Shown here: positions 35,011 to 45,332 of the stretch, one piece after another | Position numbering within the stretch: the stretch's first letter is position 1 | Layout of the letters: each line of letters begins with the position of its first letter | Origin: Saprospiraceae bacterium | GTDB lineage: Bacteria; Bacteroidota; Bacteroidia; Chitinophagales; Saprospiraceae | Assembly (NCBI GenBank): GCA_028280415.1 | Contig: JANQLV010000072.1 | Coordinates: forward strand, 1 to 64,000 | Reading direction: 5' to 3' | DNA: 64,000 nt | Made by a program: the position numbers and the translations under genes | Notes under the pieces: generated by a model | Told to the model about the DNA's origin: nothing | The model's input: the letters and a program-made list of their open reading frames with translations, nothing else | Database searches by the model: none

Positions 35011-37386
35011 CTACTCGTTCTTTAAACTCTTCACCGGATTGGTCATCGCGGCCCGAACAGACTGATAACTAACAGTCAGTAATGTAACCAACAAAGCTAA
35101 GGCCGTCGCACTAATAAATACTTGCCAGCTTATCTCAATTCGATAATCGTAATTTGTCAACCAGTTTTCCAGAAAATACCAGGCTAGTGGTGTAGCGATC
35201 AAACAGGAAATAATCACCATAATTACAAAGCCTCTGGATTGCATGGCCCATAGATTCGCTATACTTGCTCCCAATACTTTTCTGATACCAATTTCTTTCG
35301 TTCTGCGTTCCGCTACAAAAACCGAAAGGCCAAATAAACCAAGACAAGAAATAAAAATTGCTAAAAAAGAAAATACATAAGCCAATGTACCAATTCGTTC
35401 TTCGGCTCTAAATTTCCTGGCATAGGTTGCATCTGCAAACCTGTATTCAAAAGGACTGGAAGGGCTAAGCTTTTTAATAGTTGTTTTAATTGTAGCAATG
35501 GCATCCTGAACCGGAATTTCAGATTTTAATTTTACATTAAAAACATTAATCCGATTGGGGTCCAACATAAAAACAGTTGGTTTGATTGGTTCCCAGGGTG
35601 ATTCCATCACTATGTCTTCCACTACTCCAATAACCTGATAATCTCTTTCCATAAAAGTAATTTCCCGGCCAATCATATCGGTAAAACCAATTTGTCTGGT
35701 CGCAGCCTCATTGAGAATCATCGCCAGACTATCTGTACCCCGCTCTCTGGAAAAATCGCGTCCTTCTTTAATATTCCAACCTATGGTCTGGCCATATTCC
35801 GGTGAACAATCCACTTTTCCAAAAATCATTGCTATTGATTCATCTTTCCCTTCCCAACTAAAACCAGAAGAACTAGACCAAATACTGGTAACTGGTGAAA
35901 AAGAATAAGACACCTCTTCTGCCACTCCGGTTTTTCTCACCTCATCACATACCAGATCAGGTTTTTTGTTAAGCTCTGCATTATTCATAAAATGAATGAG
36001 GTTCTGCTGCTTATATCCAAGTGGACGATTTTTGGCATATTGAATTTGTTGATAGACAACCATTGTTCCGATGATCAGAGCAATTGAGACCGTAAACTGC
36101 AGGGTAACCAGAATCTGTCTCGGAAGTTTTGCCCATTTTCCAACCTGTAGTTTACCTTTTAAAACCTTAATCGGTTTAAATGCCGAAAGATAGAAAGCAG
36201 GATAACTACCAGCCAGTAATCCGGTAAAGCCGGTAAAGCCAAGCATTAGTGCCCAAAAGGCTACATTATCCAGAGGTAATTTCAATTCTTTACCCGATAT
36301 TTCATTGAACCAATCCAGGGAAATAGTTACCAGCCCCAGGGCAAGGAAAAGACCGATAAAGGCCACCATTGTCGACTCACTTAAAAACTGCCAAATCAAT
36401 TGATGTCTTTGCGAACCGATGGTTTTACGGATACCAACCTCTTTGGCCCGACGTTCAGAACGAGCAGTACTCAGATTCATAAAATTAATACAGGCCAGTA
36501 TCAGCACGAAAACTCCTATGATTCCAAAGAGCCATACATATTGAATACGCCCCCCTATGTTAAGCCCGTTTTCAAATTCAGAATACAAATGCCATTTAGA
36601 CATGGGAAAGATTAAATACTCAGGATTTATCTCGGGATTATGAACTTTTTCAATGTTTATGATTTTTTTAGAAACGCTTTCAAAATCGGCTGTTGGTGTT
36701 AATTGACCAAACATTTGAAAAGAATGCTCCCCCCAATTCGTTTCTGCATATTCTTTAACCCAAGGCTGCATAATAGAATATAAGGACCAGGGAAGTAAAA
36801 AATCTACATCTGCAAAGGTGTTGTTTCCGGGTATATCTTTATAAACGCCTGTCACTTGTAAGTCCTCTTCGGTATCCAGTTTTACTGTTTTACCCATGGG
36901 ATTTTTGGCACCAAAAAGAGATTTTGCCAATTTCTCAGAAAGTACGATCGAACGGGGTTCTTTCAAAGCTTCTTCAGAAACTCCGGCAATCATTTCCAAA
37001 GTCATCATTTCCGGAAAAACGTCTTCAACATACATCCCCCTTCTCATTAATTGTTTTTTATCAAATTGAAGAATATGTTGAAGGTTCCAGGATGCTAAAG
37101 ATATGTTTTCAAAATATTCGCTGAACTGATCCTCCAGCACAACCCGCCCTGGCAAAGAAACAGCCCCCCAGGTAATTACCTCACCATTATAGGTTTGGTG
37201 CATGTAGAACTGTCCTAATCGATCATAGTTTTTATGGTACTTATTAAAATTAACTTCATCCAAAATCCACAATCCAATCATCAGCGCTACAGCCATTCCA
37301 ATACCTAAGCCACAAATATTAATAAAACCGGTAATCTTGTTTTTCAGGAGCGATCTCCAGGCTATTTTGAAATAATTTTTAATCAT
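35011..37386 (-). CDS. FtsX/MacB-type ABC permease, paralogue 6, 791 aa
   Basis: The reading frame is open to 37476, but that form would overlap paralogue 7 by 35 nt. I chose the ATG at 37386 because it gives MIKNYFKIAWRSLLKNKITG, the consensus N-terminus. Coupling motifs are RRAKEVGIRKTIGSQRHQL and RRTKEIGIRKVLGASIANL. The last module has WAMQSRGFVIMVIISCLIA instead of LLS+DF+KLV, a local deviation. It ends NPVKSLKNE. It follows paralogue 7 after 55 nt. Confidence 0.92.
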   Translation of the reverse strand: MIKNYFKIAWRSLLKNKITGFINICGLGIGMAVALMIGLWILDEVNFNKYHKNYDRLGQFYMHQTYNGEVITWGAVSLPGRVVLEDQFSEYFENISLASWNLQHILQFDKKQLMRRGMYVEDVFPEMMTLEMIAGVSEEALKEPRSIVLSEKLAKSLFGAKNPMGKTVKLDTEEDLQVTGVYKDIPGNNTFADVDFLLPWSLYSIMQPWVKEYAETNWGEHSFQMFGQLTPTADFESVSKKIINIEKVHNPEINPEYLIFPMSKWHLYSEFENGLNIGGRIQYVWLFGIIGVFVLILACINFMNLSTARSERRAKEVGIRKTIGSQRHQLIWQFLSESTMVAFIGLFLALGLVTISLDWFNEISGKELKLPLDNVAFWALMLGFTGFTGLLAGSYPAFYLSAFKPIKVLKGKLQVGKWAKLPRQILVTLQFTVSIALIIGTMVVYQQIQYAKNRPLGYKQQNLIHFMNNAELNKKPDLVCDEVRKTGVAEEVSYSFSPVTSIWSSSSGFSWEGKDESIAMIFGKVDCSPEYGQTIGWNIKEGRDFSRERGTDSLAMILNEAATRQIGFTDMIGREITFMERDYQVIGVVEDIVMESPWEPIKPTVFMLDPNRINVFNVKLKSEIPVQDAIATIKTTIKKLSPSSPFEYRFADATYARKFRAEERIGTLAYVFSFLAIFISCLGLFGLSVFVAERRTKEIGIRKVLGASIANLWAMQSRGFVIMVIISCLIATPLAWYFLENWLTNYDYRIEISWQVFISATALALLVTLLTVSYQSVRAAMTNPVKSLKNE

Positions 37387-37441
37387 TTTATTTTTTATTT
37401 TTTGTAGGAGAAATGATGTTTCAACTTTGAGCCTAACTCTA

Positions 37442-39847
37442 TTAATCGTTTCGGAGTGATTCAGAAGGGTTGGCAAAAGCTGCCTTCACCGTTTGAGAAC
37501 CTATCGTCAATGAGATAATTAAAAACACTAAAAGAAAAGCCGGCAGAAAGAGGATATAAGAAAAATCAATCCTGTTAGCAAATATTTGTAAGACTTGATT
37601 TCCGATCAAATAACTAATCGGTGTGGCAATTAATACCGCTATTCCAAACAGAACAATATATTTTTTTGACAACATAAATATCAGGTCCGTTATATCCGCT
37701 CCCAAAATTTTTCTGATGCTGATTTCTTTGGATTTTGTCTTAACCAGATAAATGACTATACCTAATAATCCCATACAGGAAATAATCATGCTCAGCAAAC
37801 CAAAAAAGCCAACAATCCATATAATATCTGTCATATTTGCATAGGTCTTTTTAATATTGTCTTTATAAAAAACCGCATTAAACGAATGATCCGACAAGTC
37901 CTTCCATACCCTCTCCAATGCCTTTACTTTTGCTGCTAAGTCTTCCCCGGTCAAGCTTAAGTTTAGGGTACCGTACTCCTTGGGATCATAGCGTAATAGC
38001 AGAGGTTCCATTTCATAATTAGCCGGCTTAAATACGAAATCTGCAAGGACGCCACGTATGCTCATTTGTATACTATCTCCTACTAAAATTGACTGGCCAA
38101 TTGGCGATCCAATACTATCCAGTTTGAACTGTTCGACAAAGGATTCATTAACGATGGCAAAGATTTCATTCTGCTGAGCTATATTTTCAGGAAAATTATC
38201 CCCGGCTATCAGAGGCAGATCGAATTGGGGTAAATAGTTCTCATCAATAAAATAGGTTCGAACGGCAACCTTCTCCCCTTCTGCATTGGCCTGAACATTA
38301 AAACTCCTGTCTCGCCAGGTTCCCATCGGAAAAGAAATAGCCGATATTTCTTCCACTCCACTCAGTTTCGAAAAAGCGGTCGATAATTTTTTATAATCTA
38401 CACCTTGCATATCAATCATTAGCGTTTTGGGTTGATCATAGGCAAAGCTGATTTTCGTGGCATAATTTACTTGTTGCCAGGCGATGGTGATAATGATGAA
38501 AAATACGAGCGTAAGAGTCAACTGAATGACCAGTAAAAATTTTCGAAAACCAAACCTTCGGATCAGTTTTATATTTTGTATTTTTTGCAAAATGGCCTGA
38601 GGAGAAATATTGGCAAAGGTCAAAGCTGGAAGTAAACCTGCAATCGCCCCAACGACAATAGCAAAAAGTAAAAATATTCCCAAAGCACTTATATCTTCCT
38701 CGAGGTGCACGTCTGTAAATTCTGCAAATTGAAGTTGTAAAAGTAAGGGCTTAAGACTGGTCATAATTAAGTAAGCAAAACCTAAAGCAATTATTGCGGT
38801 CACTATTGCTTCAACCATAAATTGTCCAAAGACCTGTAAGCCGGAAGCACCAATAATTTTTCGTACACCTACTTCTTTGGTCCTGATTAATGATCGGGCA
38901 ATGGTCAAATTCGTATAATTAAAACAGGCTGACAACATAATCACCGCTCCCAGTAACATCAAAAACCAAATCAGAAACCGGGGCATTCCCCTTCCCATTG
39001 AATTAGACATTATAGGACCGGGCGTAATTTCATTAATGCCTTGTAAAGAAAATTTATATCCTTCATCTCTCAGTTCAAATTCAAGATCAGCATAATTCTT
39101 TTGAGCAATATTGGCCATCGCCAATTCAACCGCTTTTTTATCATTATTTTTATTAAGTCGAACGAAATTATAATTAGAATAGTAGTTGCGCCATTCACTA
39201 GTAACTATAACTTTTCCGGGCAGTTTTTCTTCCGCAAACTGCGTACTCAATGATCCAAGTGCATCAAATTCCAAATGCGTCTTTCCCGGTAGCTCATCTA
39301 AAACTCCTGTGACTTTAAAAAGACTTCCATAACCAGGAATTTCGAGTTTTTTTCCTATCGGACTTTCTTCTTTAAATAATTTATAGGACAGTTCAGCGGA
39401 TAAAACCAAAGTATAAGGTTCGGTCAAAGCGGTTAATTCATTTCCTTGTGCAAGCTCAAAACCAAACATTTCAAAAAAGGATTGGTCCGTTAATAATCCA
39501 GAAAAATTAATATCCGTATTTCGTATTTTGATCGAGCCCGATAACTGATTAATGATTGGTGTCCATAACTCCACCTGAGTATTTTCATCTGCCAAAGTCT
39601 TTCCAATCATAAAAGGAGAAGAGGCATAATCCTCAATCGAACCAGACTTTCTAATTGGTGTAGTTCTTAGCCGGTAAATGCGATCACTGTCCTTGTGAAA
39701 TCCATCATAACTATGCGCATCTTTTACAAGCCCGATAATCAAGAAACAGACCCCCATCCCCAATGCTAAACCTAAAATATTTATAATTGAAAAAGCCTTT
39801 TGCTTGAGCAAACTTCGTATCGCAATTATAAAATAACTTCTGAACAT
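37442..39847 (-). CDS. FtsX/MacB-type ABC permease, paralogue 7, 801 aa
   Basis: First gene of the leftward seven-permease unit. Starts MFRSYFIIAIRSLLKQKAFS. Coupling motifs are IRTKEVGVRKIIGASGLQV and TKSKEISIRKILGADITDL; the second has Ser for Gly and Ile for Val, and the preceding loop is an ordinary TM helix end rather than a basic helix. It ends NPSESLRND. The 484-nt region upstream holds a dyad (39967-39984), a sigma-54-like sequence (39889-39907) and the divergent paralogue 8, so it is the likely control point of the whole unit. Confidence 0.92.
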   Translation of the reverse strand: MFRSYFIIAIRSLLKQKAFSIINILGLALGMGVCFLIIGLVKDAHSYDGFHKDSDRIYRLRTTPIRKSGSIEDYASSPFMIGKTLADENTQVELWTPIINQLSGSIKIRNTDINFSGLLTDQSFFEMFGFELAQGNELTALTEPYTLVLSAELSYKLFKEESPIGKKLEIPGYGSLFKVTGVLDELPGKTHLEFDALGSLSTQFAEEKLPGKVIVTSEWRNYYSNYNFVRLNKNNDKKAVELAMANIAQKNYADLEFELRDEGYKFSLQGINEITPGPIMSNSMGRGMPRFLIWFLMLLGAVIMLSACFNYTNLTIARSLIRTKEVGVRKIIGASGLQVFGQFMVEAIVTAIIALGFAYLIMTSLKPLLLQLQFAEFTDVHLEEDISALGIFLLFAIVVGAIAGLLPALTFANISPQAILQKIQNIKLIRRFGFRKFLLVIQLTLTLVFFIIITIAWQQVNYATKISFAYDQPKTLMIDMQGVDYKKLSTAFSKLSGVEEISAISFPMGTWRDRSFNVQANAEGEKVAVRTYFIDENYLPQFDLPLIAGDNFPENIAQQNEIFAIVNESFVEQFKLDSIGSPIGQSILVGDSIQMSIRGVLADFVFKPANYEMEPLLLRYDPKEYGTLNLSLTGEDLAAKVKALERVWKDLSDHSFNAVFYKDNIKKTYANMTDIIWIVGFFGLLSMIISCMGLLGIVIYLVKTKSKEISIRKILGADITDLIFMLSKKYIVLFGIAVLIATPISYLIGNQVLQIFANRIDFSYILFLPAFLLVFLIISLTIGSQTVKAAFANPSESLRND

Positions 39848-39888
39848 GTTACATTAGGGTTTAGGTTAAAAAGAGTATAGCATATATA

Positions 39889-39907
39889 GTTCAAGCCCTA
39901 TACCAAA
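39889..39907 (-). promoter_or_regulatory. sigma-54-like promoter candidate for the seven-permease unit
   Basis: The minus strand reads TTTGGTATAGGGCTTGAAC. The consensus is TTGGCACG-N4-TTGC, that is GG-N10-GC. Here GG is followed after 10 nt by GA, so the -12 box is one base off. It lies 42 nt before the ATG and 60 bp from the dyad, a fitting layout for an NtrC-type activator. The score is imperfect. Confidence 0.35.
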
Positions 39908-39966
39908 TACTCAAACAACTGTATTTCAGAACTTTACAAAGATAAAAAACCACACATAATACATAC

Positions 39967-39984
39967 TTGTCCGATTATGGACAA
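39967..39984. promoter_or_regulatory. dyad TTGTCC-N6-GGACAA, probable activator site
   Basis: TTGTCCGATTATGGACAA is a perfect 6-bp dyad around GATTAT. Its left 9 bases, TGTCCGATT, recur at 55948-55956 beside the response-regulator gene, inside another dyad. It lies 120 bp upstream of the first permease of the leftward unit. Confidence 0.6.
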
Positions 39985-39999
39985 TAAGGTGTACGGAAA

Positions 40000-40025
40000 T
40001 GAACAGTTAATTTCAAGCCTGTTCA
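40000..40025. promoter_or_regulatory. inverted repeat TGAACAG-N12-CTGTTCA
   Basis: The arms are at 40000-40006 and 40019-40025. The half GAACAG also forms the right arm of the dyad at 55946-55965, so this may be a weaker second site for the same activator. Confidence 0.4.
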
Positions 40026-40331
40026 ATTACTCTATTCTAAAGGCGATACTTATTGAAAAAAAATCCGGTGATGAATAAATTTACAGGAACAGAATTAAGG
40101 TAGTATCTGGTGTATGATCCCCTTCGCGTTATGCGCAGTTTTTGACAGTGTAACTCATCAAAAAGTATTTTCGTCGAATAAATTATTGAATCAATTAATC
40201 GATTGCGATTTTAATATAGAGGTTTGACCAAAGGCAATAATAATTTTCAATTCAATATAAATTCCTTGAAGAAATTTAGTACAGTATTCTAAATAATAAT
40301 TTCGAAATAACTTTTATAAACCACTTTAATC

Positions 40332-42734
40332 ATGATCAAAAATTACATCCTTGTCTCTTTACGTAATCTCAGACGACAGCCCGGTTATGCCTTTCTAAAT
40401 ATTTTTGGTCTTACTCTTGGTATTGCAGCTTCCCTATTTATTTTATTATATATCGCTGAGGAATCGCGCTTTGATACACATCACGAAAAGGCCGATCGCA
40501 TTTATAGAATCTCATCAGATATCACCGAACCGGATGATCATTTTCGTTGGGCCGTAACGCAGACTCCTTTAGGTGCTACTTTAAAACAAGATTATCCGGA
40601 AGTAGAAGAATACGTTAGATTCATTGAAAATGGAAGAACATTATTAGAGTACAAGGATCGTTTTTTTTATGAAGAAAAAGTATACCTTGTTGATTCTACG
40701 ATTTGTGATGTTTTTACTTTTAATTTCTCAAAAGGCAATGCAGAAACGGCATTGAACGAACCGAATTCTATTGTTATAAATGAGTCTATTAGCGCTCGTA
40801 TTTTTGGAAATAGTGATCCCATTGGAGAAATTTTAAAAACATCCAGCGGGCAAGAATATAAAGTAACCGGAGTTTATGAAGACATGCCGTCGCATTCGCA
40901 TATTATTGCAGATGCGATGATTTCCGCCAATACAATTCCCGGCTTTATGAACCCCACTCCAGGTTCCTGGGGTGGATTCAATCTCTACACTTATGTTTTA
41001 CTTAATGAAGGTGTTGAAGCAAAAGCTTTTGAAGCAAAATTACCAGAGGTGGTAGAAAAATATGTAGCGACTATCTTTGATCAATTTGACATTAAAGTTA
41101 AATATGAATTACTTCCATTAACCAGCATTCATTTGACCTCTACCTATGAAGGAGAACCAGAGCCGGTAGGACAAATCAGTTTCCTTTATATTTTCGGAAT
41201 CGTTGCATTTTTTATTTTATTGATTGCTTGTATTAATTACATGAATCTTTCGACAGCCAGATCGACTCAGCGTTCTCTGGAAGTTGGGATCAGAAAAGTA
41301 CTCGGTTCCGAAAGGCGCCAGTTGATCGGACAATTTCTCACGGAGTCCATTTTATTTACGCTGCTCTCCCTGGTTTTAAGTTATACTTTAGTCCTGATTT
41401 TACTCCCTTTATTTAACACTACTTTTGATTTGACTTTAGAACGCAGTTTGCTCTGGTCTCAACCGGTACTATTAGGTGTCTTTGCAATCAGTTTATTAAC
41501 CGGTATTTTAGGTGGCAGTTATCCGGCTTTTTATCTTTCTTCTTTCCAGCCAATCAAAGTGTTAAAAGGTAGTCTGGCCAAGGGAACGGGAAATCCGACA
41601 TTTAGAAAGGCCTTGGTCACGCTACAATTCGTCATTACTATTTTTATGATCATAGGTACCGGGATCATCTTTGATCAGATGAATTATCTGAGAAATAAAA
41701 ATCTTGGATTTAATAAAGAACATGTTTTAGTATTCCGCTTACAGGGCCAGCAATCCCGAGATAAATATCCCGTTATCAGATCAAAATTATTACAAAATCC
41801 CAAGATTACTTCTGTCGGAACCTGCACTACTTCTCCAGGACGTGGTTTTGGAAAAAATCTTATGAATGCGGAAAAAGAAAATGGAGGAATGGAACAATAC
41901 GGTGTAAATGTCTATGCCGTAGATTACGATTTCTTTCCCACTTTAGGAGCAGAGCTGGTTGCCGGGCGCAATTTCAGTCGTGATTTTGGAACGGATACTA
42001 CAAATGCCGTTTTGGTTAATGAAGCTATGGTTGAACGTTTTGGCTGGAGTGAACCTATTGGAAAGAAGTTTCAAATTGGCACTAATGATTCACTCCCTTT
42101 TCAACAGGTAATTGGAGTGGTTAAAAACTTTCATCAAAGCTCTCTTTACGATCCTATTTCTCCTTTGCTGTTTTTACTAGGTCAAAATTATCCCAATGTA
42201 CATGTTCGCTTAAATCCGAGTTCGCCTAAGGATTTAGCTCAAACGATAAATGCGGTTGAAAAAACCTGGGCCAGTGTTTTTCCAAATGCTCCTTTTGAAT
42301 ATGAGTTTGTTGATGAAGCATTTATGGAGTTGTATAAGTCGGATCAGATCAGAGCCAGTATCTTTACACTGTTTAGTGTCCTGATGGTATTGATTGCTTG
42401 CCTTGGTCTATTAGGTTTAGCTTCTTTTTCTGCCGAACGTCGAACTAAAGAAATTGGTATTCGAAAAGTGATGGGAGCCAGTACCGTCGATATCATTTAT
42501 CTGCTTACCAGAGACTTTGTGTTCTTGGTTACTTTAGCAAGCATTCCGGCTTTTATTGTAGCCTGGTATTTTATGAACAAATGGTTAGAGACATTCGCTT
42601 ATCATACCGGTATGAATTATTTTTTCTATGTCCTTGCACTCCTTATCGTTATTGTTATCACTTTGGTCACTACCGGATATCATGCTGTACAAGTGGCGAA
42701 TGCCGATCCAATTAAAGCTTTAAAACATGAATGA
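40332..42734 (+). CDS. FtsX/MacB-type ABC permease, paralogue 8, 800 aa (only plus-strand copy)
   Basis: Starts MIKNYILVSLRNLRRQPGYA. Coupling motifs are QRSLEVGIRKVLGSERRQL (Leu for Lys before Glu) and RRTKEIGIRKVMGASTVDI. It ends DPIKALKHE, unlike the NP..SLRN ends of most others. It is oriented opposite to all other permeases and sits between the two leftward units; a perfect palindromic terminator follows 37 nt after its stop. Its promoter must be in 39848-40331, which it shares divergently with paralogue 7, so co-regulation by the dyads there is likely. Inversion of one array member or separate insertion would both explain the orientation. Confidence 0.92.
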   Translation: MIKNYILVSLRNLRRQPGYAFLNIFGLTLGIAASLFILLYIAEESRFDTHHEKADRIYRISSDITEPDDHFRWAVTQTPLGATLKQDYPEVEEYVRFIENGRTLLEYKDRFFYEEKVYLVDSTICDVFTFNFSKGNAETALNEPNSIVINESISARIFGNSDPIGEILKTSSGQEYKVTGVYEDMPSHSHIIADAMISANTIPGFMNPTPGSWGGFNLYTYVLLNEGVEAKAFEAKLPEVVEKYVATIFDQFDIKVKYELLPLTSIHLTSTYEGEPEPVGQISFLYIFGIVAFFILLIACINYMNLSTARSTQRSLEVGIRKVLGSERRQLIGQFLTESILFTLLSLVLSYTLVLILLPLFNTTFDLTLERSLLWSQPVLLGVFAISLLTGILGGSYPAFYLSSFQPIKVLKGSLAKGTGNPTFRKALVTLQFVITIFMIIGTGIIFDQMNYLRNKNLGFNKEHVLVFRLQGQQSRDKYPVIRSKLLQNPKITSVGTCTTSPGRGFGKNLMNAEKENGGMEQYGVNVYAVDYDFFPTLGAELVAGRNFSRDFGTDTTNAVLVNEAMVERFGWSEPIGKKFQIGTNDSLPFQQVIGVVKNFHQSSLYDPISPLLFLLGQNYPNVHVRLNPSSPKDLAQTINAVEKTWASVFPNAPFEYEFVDEAFMELYKSDQIRASIFTLFSVLMVLIACLGLLGLASFSAERRTKEIGIRKVMGASTVDIIYLLTRDFVFLVTLASIPAFIVAWYFMNKWLETFAYHTGMNYFFYVLALLIVIVITLVTTGYHAVQVANADPIKALKHE

Positions 42735-42770
42735 TTGTTTGCTCAAAATAACCTATAGAGCTGATAAAAT

Positions 42771-42809
42771 CGTTTTTTCGACTTGCGAGGCTCGCAAGTC
42801 GAAAAAACG
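42771..42809. terminator. 39-nt perfect palindrome, bidirectional terminator
   Basis: The stretch is perfectly symmetrical around G42790: CGTTTTTTCGACTTGCGAG, G, CTCGCAAGTCGAAAAAACG. It lies between the convergent ends of paralogues 8 and 9. The A and T runs inside the stem give U tracts on either strand. Confidence 0.85.
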
Positions 42810-42893
42810 ACGAAAAGCCAAATACTAATAATGAATATTCAAGACTTTTAACTAAAATTCGGGATCTTATTCAAAATGATAATTCTCCATCTA

Positions 42894-45332
42894 TTATTCG
42901 TTGCGCAAACTCTCCGAAGGATTTACTAAAGCAACTTTCAGGCCTTGCAATCCCAGCGGAATAAATGCGGCAAATAATGCAATCAATCCTGCCAGTAAAA
43001 ATACACTCCAGCCGATATCAATTCTATAGGCAAAATTTTCCAGCCAGTCATTCAGCAAAAACCAGGTGATAGGAGCTGCAATGACTAAAGCAATTAAAAC
43101 AAGTTTTAGAAAATCGACAGAGAGCAAACTTATGATACCCGGAATTCTTGCGCCGAGTATTTTCCGAATACCGATTTCTTTTGTTCTGTTGACTGCCGCC
43201 AGTGCTGCTAAACCAAGTAATCCTAAACAGGCAAGGAAAATAGAAATGCCCCCGGCCCAACTAACAATTTTGCTGAATCGTTTTTCGGATCGATAAAAAC
43301 GATTAATATCCTCGTCCAGGAAACTATATTGCAAAGGAAAATCAGCAAGAGTTGTTTCCCAGGCTTTTTCAATAGCAGCAATAGCCGCTTCAGTCGCCCC
43401 CGATTTTATTCTTACGAGATATTGCATAGGCGCATAATCTTCATATTGATGAAACATTTGTGGTTTGACTTGCTCCCGGAATGATCGGAAGTTGAAATCC
43501 TGAATCACGCCTATGACTTTAGGGTTAGTTCCTTCTCCAAAATACCCTGTCAATTCCTGACCTATCGCTTCCTGTTCTGTCCAGCCAAAATTTTTAACCA
43601 TACTTTGATTAATGACAACGGATCGATTAAATCCATCCTGTCGCCCTGCTTCAAAACCTCTGCCCTCCAATAATTCAAGTCCCATCACATCTATATATTC
43701 ATCATCAATATAGTACTCATAAATTTGCTTGTTTTCTCCTTTGTAATTAAACCCGGCACGACTCCAACCCGCACCGGCGCCAAGGGACATATCGGAAGCG
43801 GCAATGCCTAAAATATGGGAATCACTGGTTAAGGTATTTTTAAATCTTTCATAAAAAGTAGTATCACTTATTTCTTCTCCATTTACTACTACAACCTGTT
43901 CCTTATTAAATCCGGGGTTTTGATTATACATAAATTCCAATTGATTGATGACTATAATCGTTGCTATAATCAAGCCCAGGGATAAAGCAAATTGAGTAGT
44001 CACCAATGACTTGGTAAACCAATTAGCCCCTCCTACTTTTATTTTTTGTTTTAGTACCTGAACAGGTTTAAATCCAGATAACATCAAAGCAGGGTAACTC
44101 CCCGCCAATAATCCGGTAAACAAGGTGACCAAGGCTATTAGCCAGGGAAACTGTGGAAATTGTTCGAAAGAAAAAATTAAATTACGGCCAGAGAGTTCAT
44201 TAAAAAAAGGTAATAACATATTGGCCAGACCCAGTCCAAGGCCGACTGAAAAAACACTCAACAGCATTGACTCGGTTAAAAACTGAGTAGCAATCTGAGC
44301 TCGGTTAGAGCCTACTACTTTGCGCACTCCAACTTCCCTGGCTCTCCGGGCGGACTGGCCAATCGAAAGCGTCGTAAAATTAATAATTGCAATCAGTAAT
44401 ACCCCTGTAGCAATTCCCAATAATATCCAAATACTCCCGGGGGAAACCGTTGCAATATCTCCACCCCAAACATTGGTATTTGTATGCATTTCCGCCAGAG
44501 CTTGTAATCGATACGTTACCGGTGCACCTTCCCCTTTCCATTCTCCGGAGCTTCGCAATTCCGCCTCCTGACCAGGATAATACTTTTCCCTAAATTTCAA
44601 TAAGGCCGCTTTATTATCCGCTAATCCACTCCCCTTTCTTAATTTCACAAACACACTTAAAAAAGAACTTCCCCAATTATCCATTCTCCGCTTTCCAAAA
44701 CTCGTAGTCGAAAAATATTCCATACTCCCCATAATCTGGAATTGTTTACTGGAATTAGTTGGTATATTTTCCGCAATTGCCGCAACCGTAAATGGTTCAA
44801 AATCTTCCTCTATCCTTATCTCTATTTGCTTGCCTAATGGATTACTTTCTTTAAATAATTTAAGTGCCATCTTTTCGGTCAGCACTATATTTTTAGGATC
44901 AGATAATGCTGTTTCGGGATCGCCGTATTTGAGTGGAAAAGTAAAAACATCAAAAACGGAAGCTTCTACGTGACAAACTTCAGCACGACTGATTTCTCCA
45001 TCCACCCGAACAAAGTTTTCGTCCCAGGCTTCCTTCCAGCGTACTACTTCTTCAACATCCGGAAAATCTGATTTGAAAGCCTGCGCTAATGGCATGGGTA
45101 AATGCGGGTCACCCTCTTCTCCCTCTCCATCAAGGTCAGCCGTCCAGCGATATAAACGATAAACCTGATCTCCTTCTTTGTGAAATTGATCAAAGCTAAA
45201 TTCATGAACAGCATACAAAAGAAATAAACTAAAACAGGCCAGGCCAATGCTTAATCCAATGATATTGATAAAGGATAAACCTTTGCGCTTTAAGATATTT
45301 CGGATGGCGATTTTGAAATAGTTTTTTATCAT
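42894..45332 (-). CDS. FtsX/MacB-type ABC permease, paralogue 9, 812 aa
   Basis: Starts MIKNYFKIAIRNILKRKGLS. Coupling motifs are RRAREVGVRKVVGSNRAQI and NRTKEIGIRKILGARIPGI; the latter ends GAR rather than GAS. It ends NPSESLRNE. The first periplasmic domain is rich in acidic residues (WTADLDGEGEEGDPHLPMPL). It is separated from paralogue 10 by 267 nt in which I see no gene or clear terminator, so it may have its own promoter or be the distal end of the unit from 55777. Confidence 0.92.
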   Translation of the reverse strand: MIKNYFKIAIRNILKRKGLSFINIIGLSIGLACFSLFLLYAVHEFSFDQFHKEGDQVYRLYRWTADLDGEGEEGDPHLPMPLAQAFKSDFPDVEEVVRWKEAWDENFVRVDGEISRAEVCHVEASVFDVFTFPLKYGDPETALSDPKNIVLTEKMALKLFKESNPLGKQIEIRIEEDFEPFTVAAIAENIPTNSSKQFQIMGSMEYFSTTSFGKRRMDNWGSSFLSVFVKLRKGSGLADNKAALLKFREKYYPGQEAELRSSGEWKGEGAPVTYRLQALAEMHTNTNVWGGDIATVSPGSIWILLGIATGVLLIAIINFTTLSIGQSARRAREVGVRKVVGSNRAQIATQFLTESMLLSVFSVGLGLGLANMLLPFFNELSGRNLIFSFEQFPQFPWLIALVTLFTGLLAGSYPALMLSGFKPVQVLKQKIKVGGANWFTKSLVTTQFALSLGLIIATIIVINQLEFMYNQNPGFNKEQVVVVNGEEISDTTFYERFKNTLTSDSHILGIAASDMSLGAGAGWSRAGFNYKGENKQIYEYYIDDEYIDVMGLELLEGRGFEAGRQDGFNRSVVINQSMVKNFGWTEQEAIGQELTGYFGEGTNPKVIGVIQDFNFRSFREQVKPQMFHQYEDYAPMQYLVRIKSGATEAAIAAIEKAWETTLADFPLQYSFLDEDINRFYRSEKRFSKIVSWAGGISIFLACLGLLGLAALAAVNRTKEIGIRKILGARIPGIISLLSVDFLKLVLIALVIAAPITWFLLNDWLENFAYRIDIGWSVFLLAGLIALFAAFIPLGLQGLKVALVNPSESLRNE

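Larger units (their letters stand above)
39848..40331. other. divergent control region between paralogues 7 and 8
   Basis: No gene is visible. The region contains the dyad at 39967-39984, a second inverted repeat at 40000-40025 and a sigma-54-like candidate facing left. The right half, toward paralogue 8, is AT-rich without a recognisable promoter box. Confidence 0.5.

Noticed and set aside
37387-37476. 35-nt overlap of permease paralogues 6 and 7
   Set aside because: It disappears when paralogue 6 starts at the consensus MIKNYFKIAW ATG (37386); the upstream 30 residues resemble nothing in the family.
40120-40145. GCGTTATGCGC, reminiscent of the attC core GTTATGC
   Set aside because: No second arm or palindromic partner nearby; a chance match in the divergent control region.
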